Source: Inia geoffrensis
Taxonomy: Eukaryota > Chordata > Mammalia > Artiodactyla > Iniidae
Assembly (NCBI GenBank): GCA_036417435.1
Contig: JAZAQT010000221.1
Location: 62,001-126,000 of the forward strand
DNA length: 64,000 nucleotides
Direction of reading: 5' to 3'
The notes beneath the pieces were generated by a model. That model had not been told where the DNA came from. It did not search any database and was given only the letters and a program-made list of their open reading frames with translations. Numbering within the stretch: the first letter of the stretch is position 1; the number at the start of each line of letters is the position of its first letter. Shown piece by piece: positions 22,568 to 33,949 of the stretch. A program made the translations under genes and the position numbers.

Positions 22568-24303
22568 AACTCGAGTATCAGGGGGCGAAAATGGCGATGA
22601 GTTTTAGAAATTATGCCTGATCACTTCGTGGACCATATTCTGGGTTTTCCATGCATATTTTAGCTGAAGGATAAATCCCTTAAACGTGGAGATTTGGGAC
22701 CCGTGGAATGGGAACCATGCACCATTACCTCAAAGGGTCTGCATTCCCTCACCAATACTATCAGCCCCAAGTGTCCAGCCTTATCTCTCCCCCAGCTGTG
22801 GATGTAGAGGTGGTAAATCCAAGATTCCTCACAAGCCCTGAAGGACTTATTTAAGAATTTCTCTCTATTTCACAGTCCTTGTGTTTTGTTTTTCAAATTT
22901 ATTTTTATAAGGGGATTTAGCTTATTGACACTGCTGTGTGTATGGTGCTGTACACAAATGATTTTCTTATGGAGACCTATAAATGTATGGGTTTTAATTT
23001 TCTTCATAGTCAGGCATATTCCAAGGTTTTGAATACGGGGTGTTGAGTCCATTTCGTTGAGCAAGGAGTAGGTCTTGTCTAATATATATTTGGCTTATGG
23101 AATGGTATCTGTCCTAATGTCAACCTCTGGTTTTATGCAGCCTCCCCACTCTCCTTTCCCCTTAAGCAAGCATAAGTTTCTTTTGTAAATGTGAGACTCT
23201 GTTGTGTTTTGTAATGCAGTTCACACGTAGCCGTGTTTACATTCCCGGTATTAGTGATATCTTATGATGTTTCTTTTTCTGTGTGACTTATTTCACTTAG
23301 AATCATCATAACTAAATCCTGTCATTATGCTGCTACTGGTGTGTTGCCATGGATTTCATTGTTGAGTGATATTCCATTGTAGGGATGTACCACAACTTCT
23401 ATATCCATTTTTCTCTTTCTGGGCTATTAAAGTTGTGCCATAGTCAAGGATCCCGTACACAGAGCAGCCCCAAACTTTGGTGTGGCTGTGTCTTTTTCAT
23501 TTAAATTTTCCGAATCTATAGCACCATAACTGGAAGTGCCCTAGGCTCTCTAGCTTGTTTTTCTCTTTGTTCCAGGAAACACCATCCACTTCTCCAGAGT
23601 GGCTGTTGGCAGTTTACATCCAGTCCATCAGCATAACAAGGCTGCCGGTTCTCCATGGCCTGTCCTGCCTCTCTGGATTTTCCAATTTTTTCGGACGGCT
23701 CTTTGGATCGGTGGGAAGTGAGACTTCCTTGTAGTGCGGATTTCCATTGCAGGCTTGCTTGGTTGGCCAAAAAGGGCGTATGCGTTTTTTCCTGAATATA
23801 TTCAGGAAAAAACGCATACGCCCTTTTTGGCCAAGTGCATCACTGTCGAACTGCTGCCTCTTTTCCTACGCTTTCAGAGCAATTCTTATCTACCCCCTGA
23901 TATCTGTTTGCTGCAATTCTGCGTCACGTTCAAGTCCTCTTCACAGCCTTCCTTCAATAAATTTTTGGATGATAGGGGTCATTTGGAACTCTGCAGGATT
24001 GTGAGTTACAGTGCCAAAAATCTCCTTTTCTCAACTCGCTTTCTTGTGAGCTGACCGCAAATCCGAAGAATTGCTTCAGGCCTTAATCTCGTTCCGGTAT
24101 GGCACGCTGAGCCTTTGGTGAATTCTTCTTTCTGTAGGGAAATCAGAGTTCAATGTGCCCGTCCAAAAACATCGAGTTAGCCGCTCATTCGTTCTCCTTA
24201 TTCCTGTTCATCTTCCACAGAAATTGCAAACTGTGCGAAACAAGAGGTCAAAGGCACTGACTCTCCAAGTGGGGAGAATGTTAATATCGCATCTGGAACG
24301 GCG
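22568..24303 (+). repeat. Satellite monomer 14 (A/B junction monomer)
   Basis: The first ~970 bp are A-like ('gttgtgccatag', 'cataactgg'). From about 23,556 it reads B-like: 'cttgtttttctcttt', 'ggcagtttacatccagtcc', 'caaaaatctcc' and 'ggcacgctgag'. Confidence 0.9.
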
Positions 24304-26039
24304 AACTCGAGTATCAGGGGGTGAAAATGGCGATGAGTTTTAGAAATTATGCCTGATCACTTCTTGGACCATATTCTGGGTTTTCCATGCATATTTTAGC
24401 TGAAGGATAAATCCCTTAAACGTGGAGATTTGGGACCCGTGGAATGGGAACCATGCACCATTACCTCAAAGGGTCTGCATTCCCTCACCAATAGTATCAG
24501 CCCCAAGTGTCCAGCCTTATCTCTCCACCAGCTGTGGATGTAGAGGTGGTAAATCCAAGATTCCTCACAAGCCCTGAAGGACTTATTTAAGAATTTCTCT
24601 CTATTTGACATTCCTTGTGTTTCCTTTTTCAAATTTATTTTTATAAGGGGATTTAGCTTATTGACACTGCTGTGTGTATGGTGCTGTACACAAATTATTT
24701 TCTTATGGAGACCTATAAATGTATGGGTTTTAATTTTCTTCATAATCAGGCATATTCCTAGGTTTTGAATACGGGGTGTTGAGTCCATTTCGTTGAGCAA
24801 GGAGTAGGTCTTCTCTAACATATATTTGGCTTATGGAATGGTATCTGTCCTAATATGAACCTCTGGTTTTATGCAGCCTCCCCACTCTCCTTTCCCCTTA
24901 AGCAAGCATAAGTTTCTTTTGTAAATGTGAGACTCTGTTGTGTTTTGTAATGCAGTTCACACGTAGCCGTGTTTACATTCCCGGTATTAGTGATATCTTA
25001 TGATGTTTCTTTTTCTGTGTGACTTATTTCACTTAGAATCATCATAACTAAATCCTCTCATTATGCTGCTACTGGTCTGTTGCCATGGATTTCATTGTTG
25101 AGTGATATTCCATTGTAGGGATGTACCACAACTTCTATATCCATTTTTCTCTTTCTGGGCTATTAAAGTTGTACCATAGTCAAGGATCCCGCACACAGAG
25201 CAGCCCCAAACTTTGGTGTGGCTGTGTCTTTTTCATTTAAATTTTCCGAATCTATAGCACCATAAGTGGAAGTGCCCTAGGCTCTCTAGCTTGTTTTTCT
25301 CTTTGTTCCAGGAAACACCATCCACTTCTCCAGAGTGGCTGTTGGCAGTTTACATCCAGTCCATCAGCATAACAAGGCTGCCGGTTCTCCATGGCCTGTC
25401 CTGCCTCTCTGGATTTTCCAATTTTTTCGGACGGCTCTTTGGATCGGTGGGAAGTGAGACTTCCTTGTAGTGCGTATTTCCATTGCAGGCTTGCTTGCTT
25501 GGCCAAAAAGGGCGTATGCGTTTTTTCCTGAATATATTCAGGAAAAAACGCATACGCCCTTTTTGGCCAAGTGCATCACTGTCGAACTGCTGCCTCTTTT
25601 CCTACGCTCTCAGAGCAATTCTTATCTACCCCCTGATATCTGTTTTCTGCAATTATGCGTCGGGTTCAAGTCCTCTTCACAGCCATCCTTCAATAAATTT
25701 TAGGATGATAGAGGTCATATGGAACTCTGCAGGATTGTGAGTTACAGTGCCAAAAATCTCCTTTTCTCAACTCGCTTTCTTGTGAGCTGACCGCAAACCC
25801 GAAGAACTGCTTCAGTCCCTAATCTCTTTCCGGCATGGCACGCTGAGCCTTTGTTGAATTCTTCTTCCTGTAGGGAAATCAGAGTTCAATGTGCCCGTCC
25901 AAACACATGGAGTTAGCTGCTCATTCGTTCTCCTTATTCCTGTTCATCTTCCACAGAAATTGCAAACTGTGCCAAACAAGAGGTCAAAGGCACTGACTCT
26001 CCATGTGGGGAGAATGTTAATATCGCATCTGGAACGGAG
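24304..26039 (+). repeat. Satellite monomer 15
   Basis: Private changes: 'cttcttggacc', 'tctccaccagctg', 'gtgtttccttttt', 'cgtcgggttcaag' and 'gcttgcttgcttggcc'. Palindrome 25499-25570 is intact. Confidence 0.9.
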
Positions 26040-27773
26040 AACTAGAGTACCAGGGGGCGAAAATGGCGATGAGTTTTAAAATTTTGCCTGGTCACTTCGT
26101 GGACCATATTCTGGGTTTTCCATGCATATTTTAGCTGAAGGATAAATCCCTTAAACGTGGAGATTTGGGACCCGTGGAATGGGAACCATGCACCATTACC
26201 TCAAAGGCCCTGCATTCCCTCACCAATAGTATCAGCCCCAAGTGTCCAGCCTTTTCTCTCCCACATCTAAGGATGTAGAGGTGGTAAATCCAACATTCCT
26301 CACAAGCCCTGAAGGACTTATTTAAGAATTTCTCTCTATTTCACATTCCTTGTGTTTTCTTTTTCAAATTTATTTTTATAAGGGGATTTAGCTTATTTAC
26401 ACTGCTGTGTGTATGCTGCTATACACAAATGATTTTCTTATGGAGACCTATAAATGTATGGGTTTTAATTTTCTTCATACTCAGGTATATTCCTGGGTTT
26501 TGAATACGGGGTGTAGAGTCCATTTGGTTGAGCAAGGAGTAGGTCTTGTCTAATATATATTTGGCTTATGGAATGGTATCTGTCCTAATGTCAACTTCTG
26601 GTTTTATGCAGCCTCCCCACTCTCCTTTCTCCTTAAGCAAGCATAAGTTTCTTTTGTAAATGTGAGACTCTGTTGTGTTTTGTAATGCAGTTCACACGTA
26701 GCCGTGTTTACATTCCTGGTATTAGTGATATCTTATGATGTTTCTTTTTCTGTGTGACTTATTTCACTTAGAATCATCATAACTAAATCCTCTCATTATG
26801 CTGCTACTGGTCTGTTGCCATTGATTTCATTGTTGAGTGATATTCCATTGTAGGGATGTACCACAACTTTTATATCCATATTTCTCTTTTGGGCTGTTAA
26901 AGTTGTACCATAGTCAAGGATCCCGTACACAGAGCAGCCCCAAACTTTGGTGTGGCTGTGTCTTGTTCATTTAAATTTTCCGAATCTATAGCACCATAAG
27001 TGGAAGTGCCCTAGGCTCTCTAGCTTGGTTTTTTCTTTGTTCCAGGAAACACCATGCACTTCTCCAGAGTGGCTGTTGGCAATTTACATCCCTCCCATCA
27101 GCATAACAAGGCTGCAGGTTCTCCATGGCCTGTCTTGCCTCTCTGGATTTTACCCTTTTTCTGGACGGCCCTTTGGATCCGTGGGAAGTGAGACTTCCTT
27201 GTAGTGAGGATTTCCATTGCAGGCTTGCTTGGTTGGCCAAAAAGGGCGTATACGTTTTTTCCTGAATATATTCAGGAAAAATCGCATACGCCCTTTTTGG
27301 CCAAGTGCATCACTGTCGAACTGCTGCCTCTTTTCCTACGCTTTCAGAGCAATTCTTATCTACCCCCTGATATCTGTTTTCTGCAATTCTGCGTCGCGTT
27401 CAAGTCCTCTTCACAGCCTTCCTTCAATAAATTTTTGGATGATAGGGGTCATTTGGAACTCTGCAGGATTGTGAGTTACAGTGCCAAAAATCTCCTTTTC
27501 TCAACTCGCTTTCTTGTGAGCTGACCGCAAACCCGAAGAATTGCTTCAGTCCCTAATCTCTTTCCGGCATGGCACGCTGAGCCTTTGGTGAATTCTTCTT
27601 CCTGTAGGGAAATCAGAGTTCAATGTGCCCGTCCAAACACATGGAGTTAGCTGCTCATTCGTTCTCCTTATTCCTGTTCATCTTCCACAGAAATTGCAAA
27701 CTGTGCGAAACAAGAGGTCAAAGGCACTGACTCTCCAAGTGGGGAGAATGTTAATATCGCATCTGGAACGGAG
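26040..27773 (+). repeat. Satellite monomer 16 (1,734 bp)
   Basis: More diverged than its neighbours: 'ctagagtacc', 'cacatctaaggatg', 'cttctggttttatg' and 'tctttttctggacgg'. Palindrome 27233-27304 has changes near the start of both arms, including 'gtatacg'. Confidence 0.9.
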
Positions 27774-29505
27774 AACTAGAGTACCAGGGGGCGAAAATGG
27801 CGATGAGTTTTAAAATTTTGCCTGGTCACTTCGTGGACCATATTCTGGGTTTTCCATGCATATTTTAGCTGAAGGATAAATCCCTTAAACGTGGAGATTT
27901 GGGACCCGTGCAATGGGAACCATGCACCATTACCTCAAAGGGTCTGCATTCCCAAACCAATAGTATCAGCCCCAAGTGTCCAGCCTTATCTCTCCCACAG
28001 CTGTGGATGTAGAGGTGGTAAATCCAAGATTCCTCACAAGCCCTGAAGGACTTATTTAAGAATTTCCCTCTATTTCACATTCCTTGTGTTTTCTTTTTCA
28101 AATTTATTTTTATAAGGGGATTTAGCTTATTGACACTGCTGTGTGTATGGTGCTGTACACAAATGATTTTCTTATGGAGACCTATAAATGTATGGGTTTT
28201 AATTTTCTTCATAGTCAGGCATATTCCTAGGTTTTGAATACGGGGTGTTGAGTCCATTTGGTTGAGCAAGGAGTAGGTCTTGTCTAATATATATTTGGCT
28301 TATGGAATGTTATCTGTCCTAATGTCAACCTCTGGTTTTATGCAGTCTCCCCACTCTCCATTCCCCTTAAGCAAGCATAAGTTTCTTTTGTAAATGTGAG
28401 ACTCTGTTGTGTTTTGTAATGCAGTTCACACGTAGCCGTGTTTACATTCCCGGTATTAGTGATATCTTATGATGTTTCTTTTTCTGTGTGACTTATTTCA
28501 CTTAGAATCATCATAACTAAATCCTCTCATTATGCTGCTACTGGTCTGTTGCCATTGATTTCATTGTTGAGTGATATTCCATTGTAGGGATGTACCACAA
28601 CTTCTATATCCATTTTTCTCTTTCTGGGCTATTAAAGTTGTACCATAGTCAAGGATCCCGTACACAGAGCAACCCCAAACTTTGGTGTGGCTGTGTCTTT
28701 TTCATTTAAATTTTCCAAATCTATAGCACCATAAGTCGAAGTGCCCTAGGCTCTCTAGCTTGTTTTTTTCTTTGTTCCAGGAAACACCATCCACTTCTCC
28801 AGAGTGGCTGTTGGCAATTTACATCCCGCCCATCAGCATAACATGGCTGCCGGTTCTCCATGGCCTGTCCTGCCTCTCTGGATTTTACACTTTTTTCGGA
28901 CGGCCCTTTGGATCGGTGGAAAGTGAGACTTCCTTGTTTTGCGGATTTCCATTGCAGGCTTGCTTGGTTGGCCAAAAAGGGCGTATGCGTTTTTTCCTGA
29001 ATATATTCAGGAAAAAACACATACGCCCTTTTTGGCCAAGTGCATCACTGTCGAACTGCTGCCTCTTTTCCTACTCTTTCAGAGCAATTCTTATCTACCC
29101 CCTGATATCTGTTTTCTGCAATTCTGCGTCGCGTTTAAGTCCTCTTCACAGCCTTCCTTCAATAAATTTTTGGACGATAGGGGTAATTTCGAACTCTGCA
29201 GGATTGTGAGTTACAGTGCCAAAAATCTCCTTTTCTCATCTCGCTTTCTTGTGAGCTGACCGCAAACCCGAAGAATTGCTTCAGTCCCTAATCTCGTTCC
29301 GGCATGGCATGCTGAGCCTTTGGTGAATTCTTCTTCCTGTAGGGAAATCAGAGTTCAATGTGCCCGTCCAAACATAACGAGTTAGCCGCTCATTGGTTCT
29401 CATTCCTGTTCATCTTCCACAGAAATTGCAAACTGCGCCAAACAAGAGGTCAAAGGCACTGACTCTCCAAGTGGGGAGAATGTTAATATCGCATCTGGAA
29501 CGGCG
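27774..29505 (+). repeat. Satellite monomer 17 (1,732 bp)
   Basis: Ends with a short deletion giving 'ttggttctcattcctg'. Also has 'ttcagtccctaatc' and 'aaacataacgag'. From 29,240 onward it is part of the segmental duplication. Palindrome 28968-29039 has 'acacatacg' in the right arm. Confidence 0.9.
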
Positions 29506-31238
29506 AACTCGAGTACCAGGGGGTGAAAATGGCGATGAGTTTTAGAATTTTTGCCTGATCACTTCGTGGACCATATTCTGGGTTTTCCATGCATATTTTA
29601 GCTGAAGGATAAATCCCTTAAACGTGGAGATTTGGGACCCGTGGAATGGGAACCATGCACCATTACCTAAAAGGGTCTGCATTCCCTCAGCAATACTATC
29701 AGCCCCAAGTGTCCAGCCTTGTATCTCCCCCAGCTGTGTATGTAGAGAGAAATCCAGGTTTCATCACAAGCCCTGAATGAAAGAGTTAAGAATTTCTCTC
29801 TATTTCACTGTTTTTGTGTTTTGTTTTTGCAATTTATTTTTATAATAGGATATAGCTAATTTTCACTGCTGTGTTTGTGCCGCTGTACACACACATGATT
29901 CTATTACAGCGACCTACAAATCCATGGGTTTTAAGTTTCTTCGTGGTCAGGTATATTCCTAGGCAGTGAAAACAGGATGTCAAGTCCATTTCGTTGAGCA
30001 AGGTGTAGGTCTTGTCTAGTATATATTTGGCTTATGGAATGGTATCTGTACTAATTTCAACCTCTGCTCTTATACAGCCTCCCAACTCACCTTTTCCATT
30101 AAGCAACCTTAAGTTTCTTTGGTAAATGTGAGACTATTGTGTTTTGTCATACAGTTCATGTGTAGCCGTGTTTACATTCTGGTATTAGTGATAACTTATG
30201 ATGTTTCTTTTTCTGTGTGACTTATTTCACTTAGAATCATCGTACGTAAACCACTTATTATGCTGCTATGGGCCTGGTGACATTAATTTCATTGCTGAGT
30301 AATATTCTATTGTACTTAAGTACCACAACTTCTATATCTATTTTTTCTCTTTCTGGGCTATTGAAATTGTACCATAGTCGAGGTTCTTGTAAAGAGAGCA
30401 GCCCCAAACTTTGGGGTGGCTGTGTCTTTTTCAGTTGAATTTTCCTAATCTGTAGGACCATAAGTGGAAGTGCCCTCGGTTTTGTAGCTTGGTTTTTTTA
30501 TATGTTTCAGAAAACACCGTATACTTCTCCAGAGTGGCTGTTGGCAATTTACATCCCACCCAACAGCATAAAAAGGCTGCCTGTTCTCCACTTTCTGTCC
30601 TGCCTCTCTGGATTTTACAATTTTTTCAGACAGCTCTTTTGAGCATTGGGACGTGAGACTTCATTGTAGTGCGGATTTCCATTGCAGGCTTTCTTGGTTG
30701 GCCAAAAAGGGCGTATGCATATTTTCCTGAATATAATCAGGAAAAAATGCATATGCTCTTTTTGGCCATGTGCATCACTGTTGAAGTTGTGCCTCTTTCC
30801 CTGTGCTTTAAATGAAATTCCAATCTATCACTTGAAATCGCTTTCCTGCAATTCTCCCTCGCTTTCAAGTCTTCTTCGCATCCTTACTTCAATATATTTC
30901 TGGATGATAGCAGTCATTTGTAACTCTGCTGTTTTGTGAATTACAGTTCCTCTGAGCTCCTTTTTTCAGCTCCCTTTCTTGTGAGCTGACTGAAAAACTG
31001 CAAGATTGCTGCAATCCATATTCTTGTTTTCAGGCGACTTGCTGAGCCTTTGGTTAATACTTCTTCCTCATGTGAAATGAGAGTGAAATGTGCCCATCAA
31101 AGCCCTTACGGCTAATTTTTCATTGTTTCTCCCTCTTCCCATTCATCCTCTGTACTAATTGCAGACTGTGCAAAACAGGAAATTAAAGGCATTGACTATG
31201 CAAGTGGTGTGATTGTTAGTAAAGCGGCTGGAAGGTCG
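29506..31238 (+). repeat. Satellite monomer 18, consensus start then diverged relic
   Basis: The first ~215 bp are near consensus. From about 29,722 the sequence is heavily diverged but collinear: 'cttgtatctccccc', 'ctgaatgaaagag', 'gtacacacacatg', 'gttgaattttccta'. The palindrome persists at 30698-30769 with changes in both arms ('gtatgcatattttcc' against 'ggaaaaaatgcatatgc'). Confidence 0.85.
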
Positions 31239-32544
31239 ATCCTGTGATCTAGTAGAGGAAAAATGAGGTGCGTTTTAGAAACCTTTCCCAATCACATGGT
31301 ATACCATCTGTTGGGTTTCTCATGCATGGTTTCGCTGTAAGAAGATTCCCTTAAACCTGGAGTGTTGTGACCCATGGAATGAGTAGCTTTAAGTATTATA
31401 TTAGAGGTTCGGCATTTGCTCACCAAAGCTAACCAATCCTCACAGCCCCATGTGTCCAGCCTTATGTCTTATCCAGCTATGGGTTTATATGTGATCAATC
31501 CACTTTGCATCACAGCCCCTGAATCAATTTTGTACGAGTGTTTCTCTCTTTCTTTGTCTCTGTGTTTTGTTTTTAAAATTTATTTTTATAATGGTGTTTA
31601 GCTGATTATCACTGCTGTGTTTGTGCCACTCTGCACACACTTGAGTCCCTTATGGAGATATATCAATACATAGGTTTTAAGATTCCTACTACTCACATAT
31701 ATTCCTCTGTGGTGAATAGGGTGTGTTGAGGCCAGTTCATTGAGCAAGGTGTAGATCTTGTCTATTACGTATTTGGTTTATTGAATGGTATCTGTGTTCA
31801 TTTCAAACTCTGATTTTATGCATCACCCCACCTCACCTTTCCCCTTAAGCTGACATAAGTGTGTTTTCTAAATGTGAGACACTCTTGTTTTGTAATTCAG
31901 TTGTTGTGCAGTCATATTTACATTCCCTCTATGAGTGATATCTTATGATATGTTTCTTTTTCTGTGTGACTTAACTCAAGCAGTATCATCGAAACTCAAT
32001 CCACTCTTTATGCTTCTACTAGCCTTATTACATTGATTTCATAGTGAAGAGATAATCCATTGTGCGTAAGTACCACACCATCCTTATCCATTGTTCTCTT
32101 TCCTGGGGTATTTAAGGTGTACTGAAGTCGAGGTTCTTGTAAACAGAGCAGCCCTAAACTTTGCTGTGCCTGTGTCTTTTTGATTTTTAGACTTCCCTAG
32201 ATATGCTCCTGTGATTGCAAGTGCCCTATGCTCTGTAGCTCTGCTTTTTAGATGATTTACAAACCAGGATACACTTCTCCAGAGTGCGTCTTCTCAGTTT
32301 ACACACAGCCCATCAGTGTATAAAGGCTGCCTGTTCTCCATGGCCTGTCCTGCATTTCTGCGTTTTACAATTTTTTCGGATGGCCCTTTTGACCGGTGGG
32401 AAATGAGACTTCTTTGGTGTGCAGATTTGCATTGCTTGCTTTCTTGGTTGCCCATAAAGTGCATATGCGTGTTTTCCTGAATATATTCAGGAGAAAATGC
32501 ATACGCCCTTTTTGGCCAACTGCACCATTTTAGAAATCCTGCCA
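31239..32544 (+). repeat. Satellite monomer 19, diverged and truncated
   Basis: Strongly diverged monomer, for example 'gatctagtagagg' at the junction and 'cagtatcatcgaaact'. It keeps a decayed palindrome at 32448-32519. Satellite similarity stops just after 'ggccaactgcacc' near 32,545, at phase about 1,307, where the interruption begins. Confidence 0.8.
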
Positions 32545-32674
32545 CCTTGGGCCTTGGGATGTAGGCAGAGTGCGAACTTTAGATGATTGATGCCGTCAGG
32601 GTCAGAAGCACTCACCAACGGCTTCCCTTAGGTTACATTTTAACTGTCCTTGATAGATGATGTTAATAAAAATA
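32545..32674. other. Unassigned left edge of the interruption
   Basis: About 130 bp beginning 'accttgggccttggg'. I see no repeat family or gene in it. It joins satellite on one side and an L1 fragment on the other. Confidence 0.5.
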
Positions 32675-32850
32675 TCTATTCTTTTTCAGATTTTTTCCCC
32701 TTACACGTTATTGCAAAATATTGAGTGTAGTTCCCTATGCTATATAGTAGTTCCTTGTTGATGATCTACTTTATACATAGCAGTGTGTATGTGTTAATCC
32801 CAAACTGTTAATTTATCCCTCCTCCCACTTTCCCTTTTGGTAATAATAAA
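32675..32850 (-). mobile_element. L1 3'-UTR fragment
   Basis: Reads as antisense cetartiodactyl L1 3' UTR: 'gtagttccctatgctata', 'tagttccttgttgatgat', 'tgtgtatgtgttaatccc' and 'ctcccactttcccttttgg'. It is closer to my memory of L1 than the monomer-embedded segment and helps identify that segment. It breaks off after 'ggtaataataaag'. Confidence 0.8.
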
Positions 32851-33949
32851 GTATAAGATTTTATACTTCTCAGAAATGGGGGAGCTGAAACAGAGGTATA
32901 ATTTTCAATGGAAAAACATTTAAAACAAGATTGAAGCTTTAACCAAGATTATTAGATGTGCATCCTTGGAAAGAAATCACTTCATTTCTCTAATATTGAC
33001 CTGACAAATAAGACAAATCTTTTCACTGAACTTGCTTATAATAGAATGATGGAAATATAAAATGGAAGTGTTAGAAACATCTTATTTTACCCGAGCCTTA
33101 TACACTGTTCTATGTTAATTACAGTTTGGCTCACACATCTGTTTATTGAAGTTACAATGTTATCAATTTCTGTTACTGATCCTCCACAATGGACCCCAAC
33201 AAGTATCCCCCTGCCCAGTGTCATTGGAGCCAACAGATCGAGACTGAGTTTGGTTCAGAAGCAAAGGAAACTATATTTTGATCAGAGAATGGAGAAGTGA
33301 GAGAATGCGCTACCCCACAGGCTGTGTGTTGGCCTGCTGTGTACAGGTCCTGTCAGAGTCAGTGGGAGGGAGGGGGCGGAGCTCTCAGAGGCCGGGTTGG
33401 ATGCAGCTCAGGCTCTATATCTTGGAGCCTGCACTGGGCCCCAGGAGCTGAAGTGTCGACCCAGCCATTCTGCAGTAGGAAATCTGGTCGGAAGTGCCGG
33501 GTGTGGCAGCTCTGCATGCGGGAACCTAGGAGCACTTGAAATTAGACAAATCACAAAGGATAACAAAGGTTAGACTTTATTTTATTGCCCAGATTCTATT
33601 TTTATCTCCCAGGGATTTTTAATGGGCTTTGCTGGTGACAAAGCCCTCCTCTGCCTTTTGTCCCGTTCCTCATTCTTGGAGTGCTGAGTGTGCAGACCCC
33701 TCTTCTGTAACTGCTGAGTGCTGAGTTGGGAGCCCTCATACCCGGGGATGAGGGTCAGAGCTTCTCCCCAGCAGCCTCCAGGTGAGATTCATTGTCCCCA
33801 GAGCTGCTGCCTCCCTGCTCGTCCACCTGAGTACCAGCATTGGAAGTGTTATAGATTCTAATGACCTTTAAGGGTACAGGAAAGGGATGTGCAGAGACAA
33901 TGTGGAGGCAGGTTTTACCCCACCGCACATTTGTTAGGCCACCTTAGGC
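32851..33949. other. Unassigned DNA with a minus-strand poly(A)-signal-like site
   Basis: AT-rich to about 33,300, then GC-rich. The only structure I can name is a pair of overlapping minus-strand AATAAA hexamers (plus-strand TTTATT at 33576-33581 and 33581-33586), followed on that strand by GT/T-rich sequence. This could be the 3' end of a transcript or of a retroviral LTR downstream of the pol fragment, but I do not recognise an env gene. A GC box 'gggggcggagc' near 33,373 lies upstream of 'ctatatc' on the plus strand. Confidence 0.4.

Larger units (their letters stand above)
1..23540 (+). repeat. Satellite array, subfamily A (monomers 1-14)
   Basis: Head-to-tail monomers with starts spaced exactly 1,736 bp, except monomer 3 (1,735). 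Seen in sequence: the same 'aactcgag' junction begins at 1, 1737, 3473, 5208, 6944, 8680, 10416, 12152, 13888, 15624, 17360, 19096, 20832 and 22568. Markers of the subfamily are 'caaagatctcc' (a BglII site), 'ctgaccgaaaacccg' and 'ggcccgctgag'. Indels are almost absent over 23 kb, which indicates recent homogenisation. The unit length fits the recalled common cetacean satellite; that assignment is inference. Confidence 0.95.
23556..29721 (+). repeat. Satellite array, subfamily B, first block
   Basis: Monomers here carry 'caaaaatctcc' (BglII site lost), mostly 'ctgaccgcaaac', 'ggcacgctgag' or 'ggcatgctgag', and from 24,600 'tttgacattcc' or 'tttcacattcc'. Divergence between neighbours is visibly higher than in subfamily A, and monomer length drifts (1,736, 1,734, 1,732 bp). 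The block ends where the sequence abruptly becomes strongly diverged near 29,722. Confidence 0.85.

Noticed and set aside
33297..33539. Gene-like GC-rich stretch with GC box and 'ctatatc' near 33,373-33,420
   Set aside because: No exon, splice pattern or protein similarity could be supported. Retained only as a remark in the unassigned segment.
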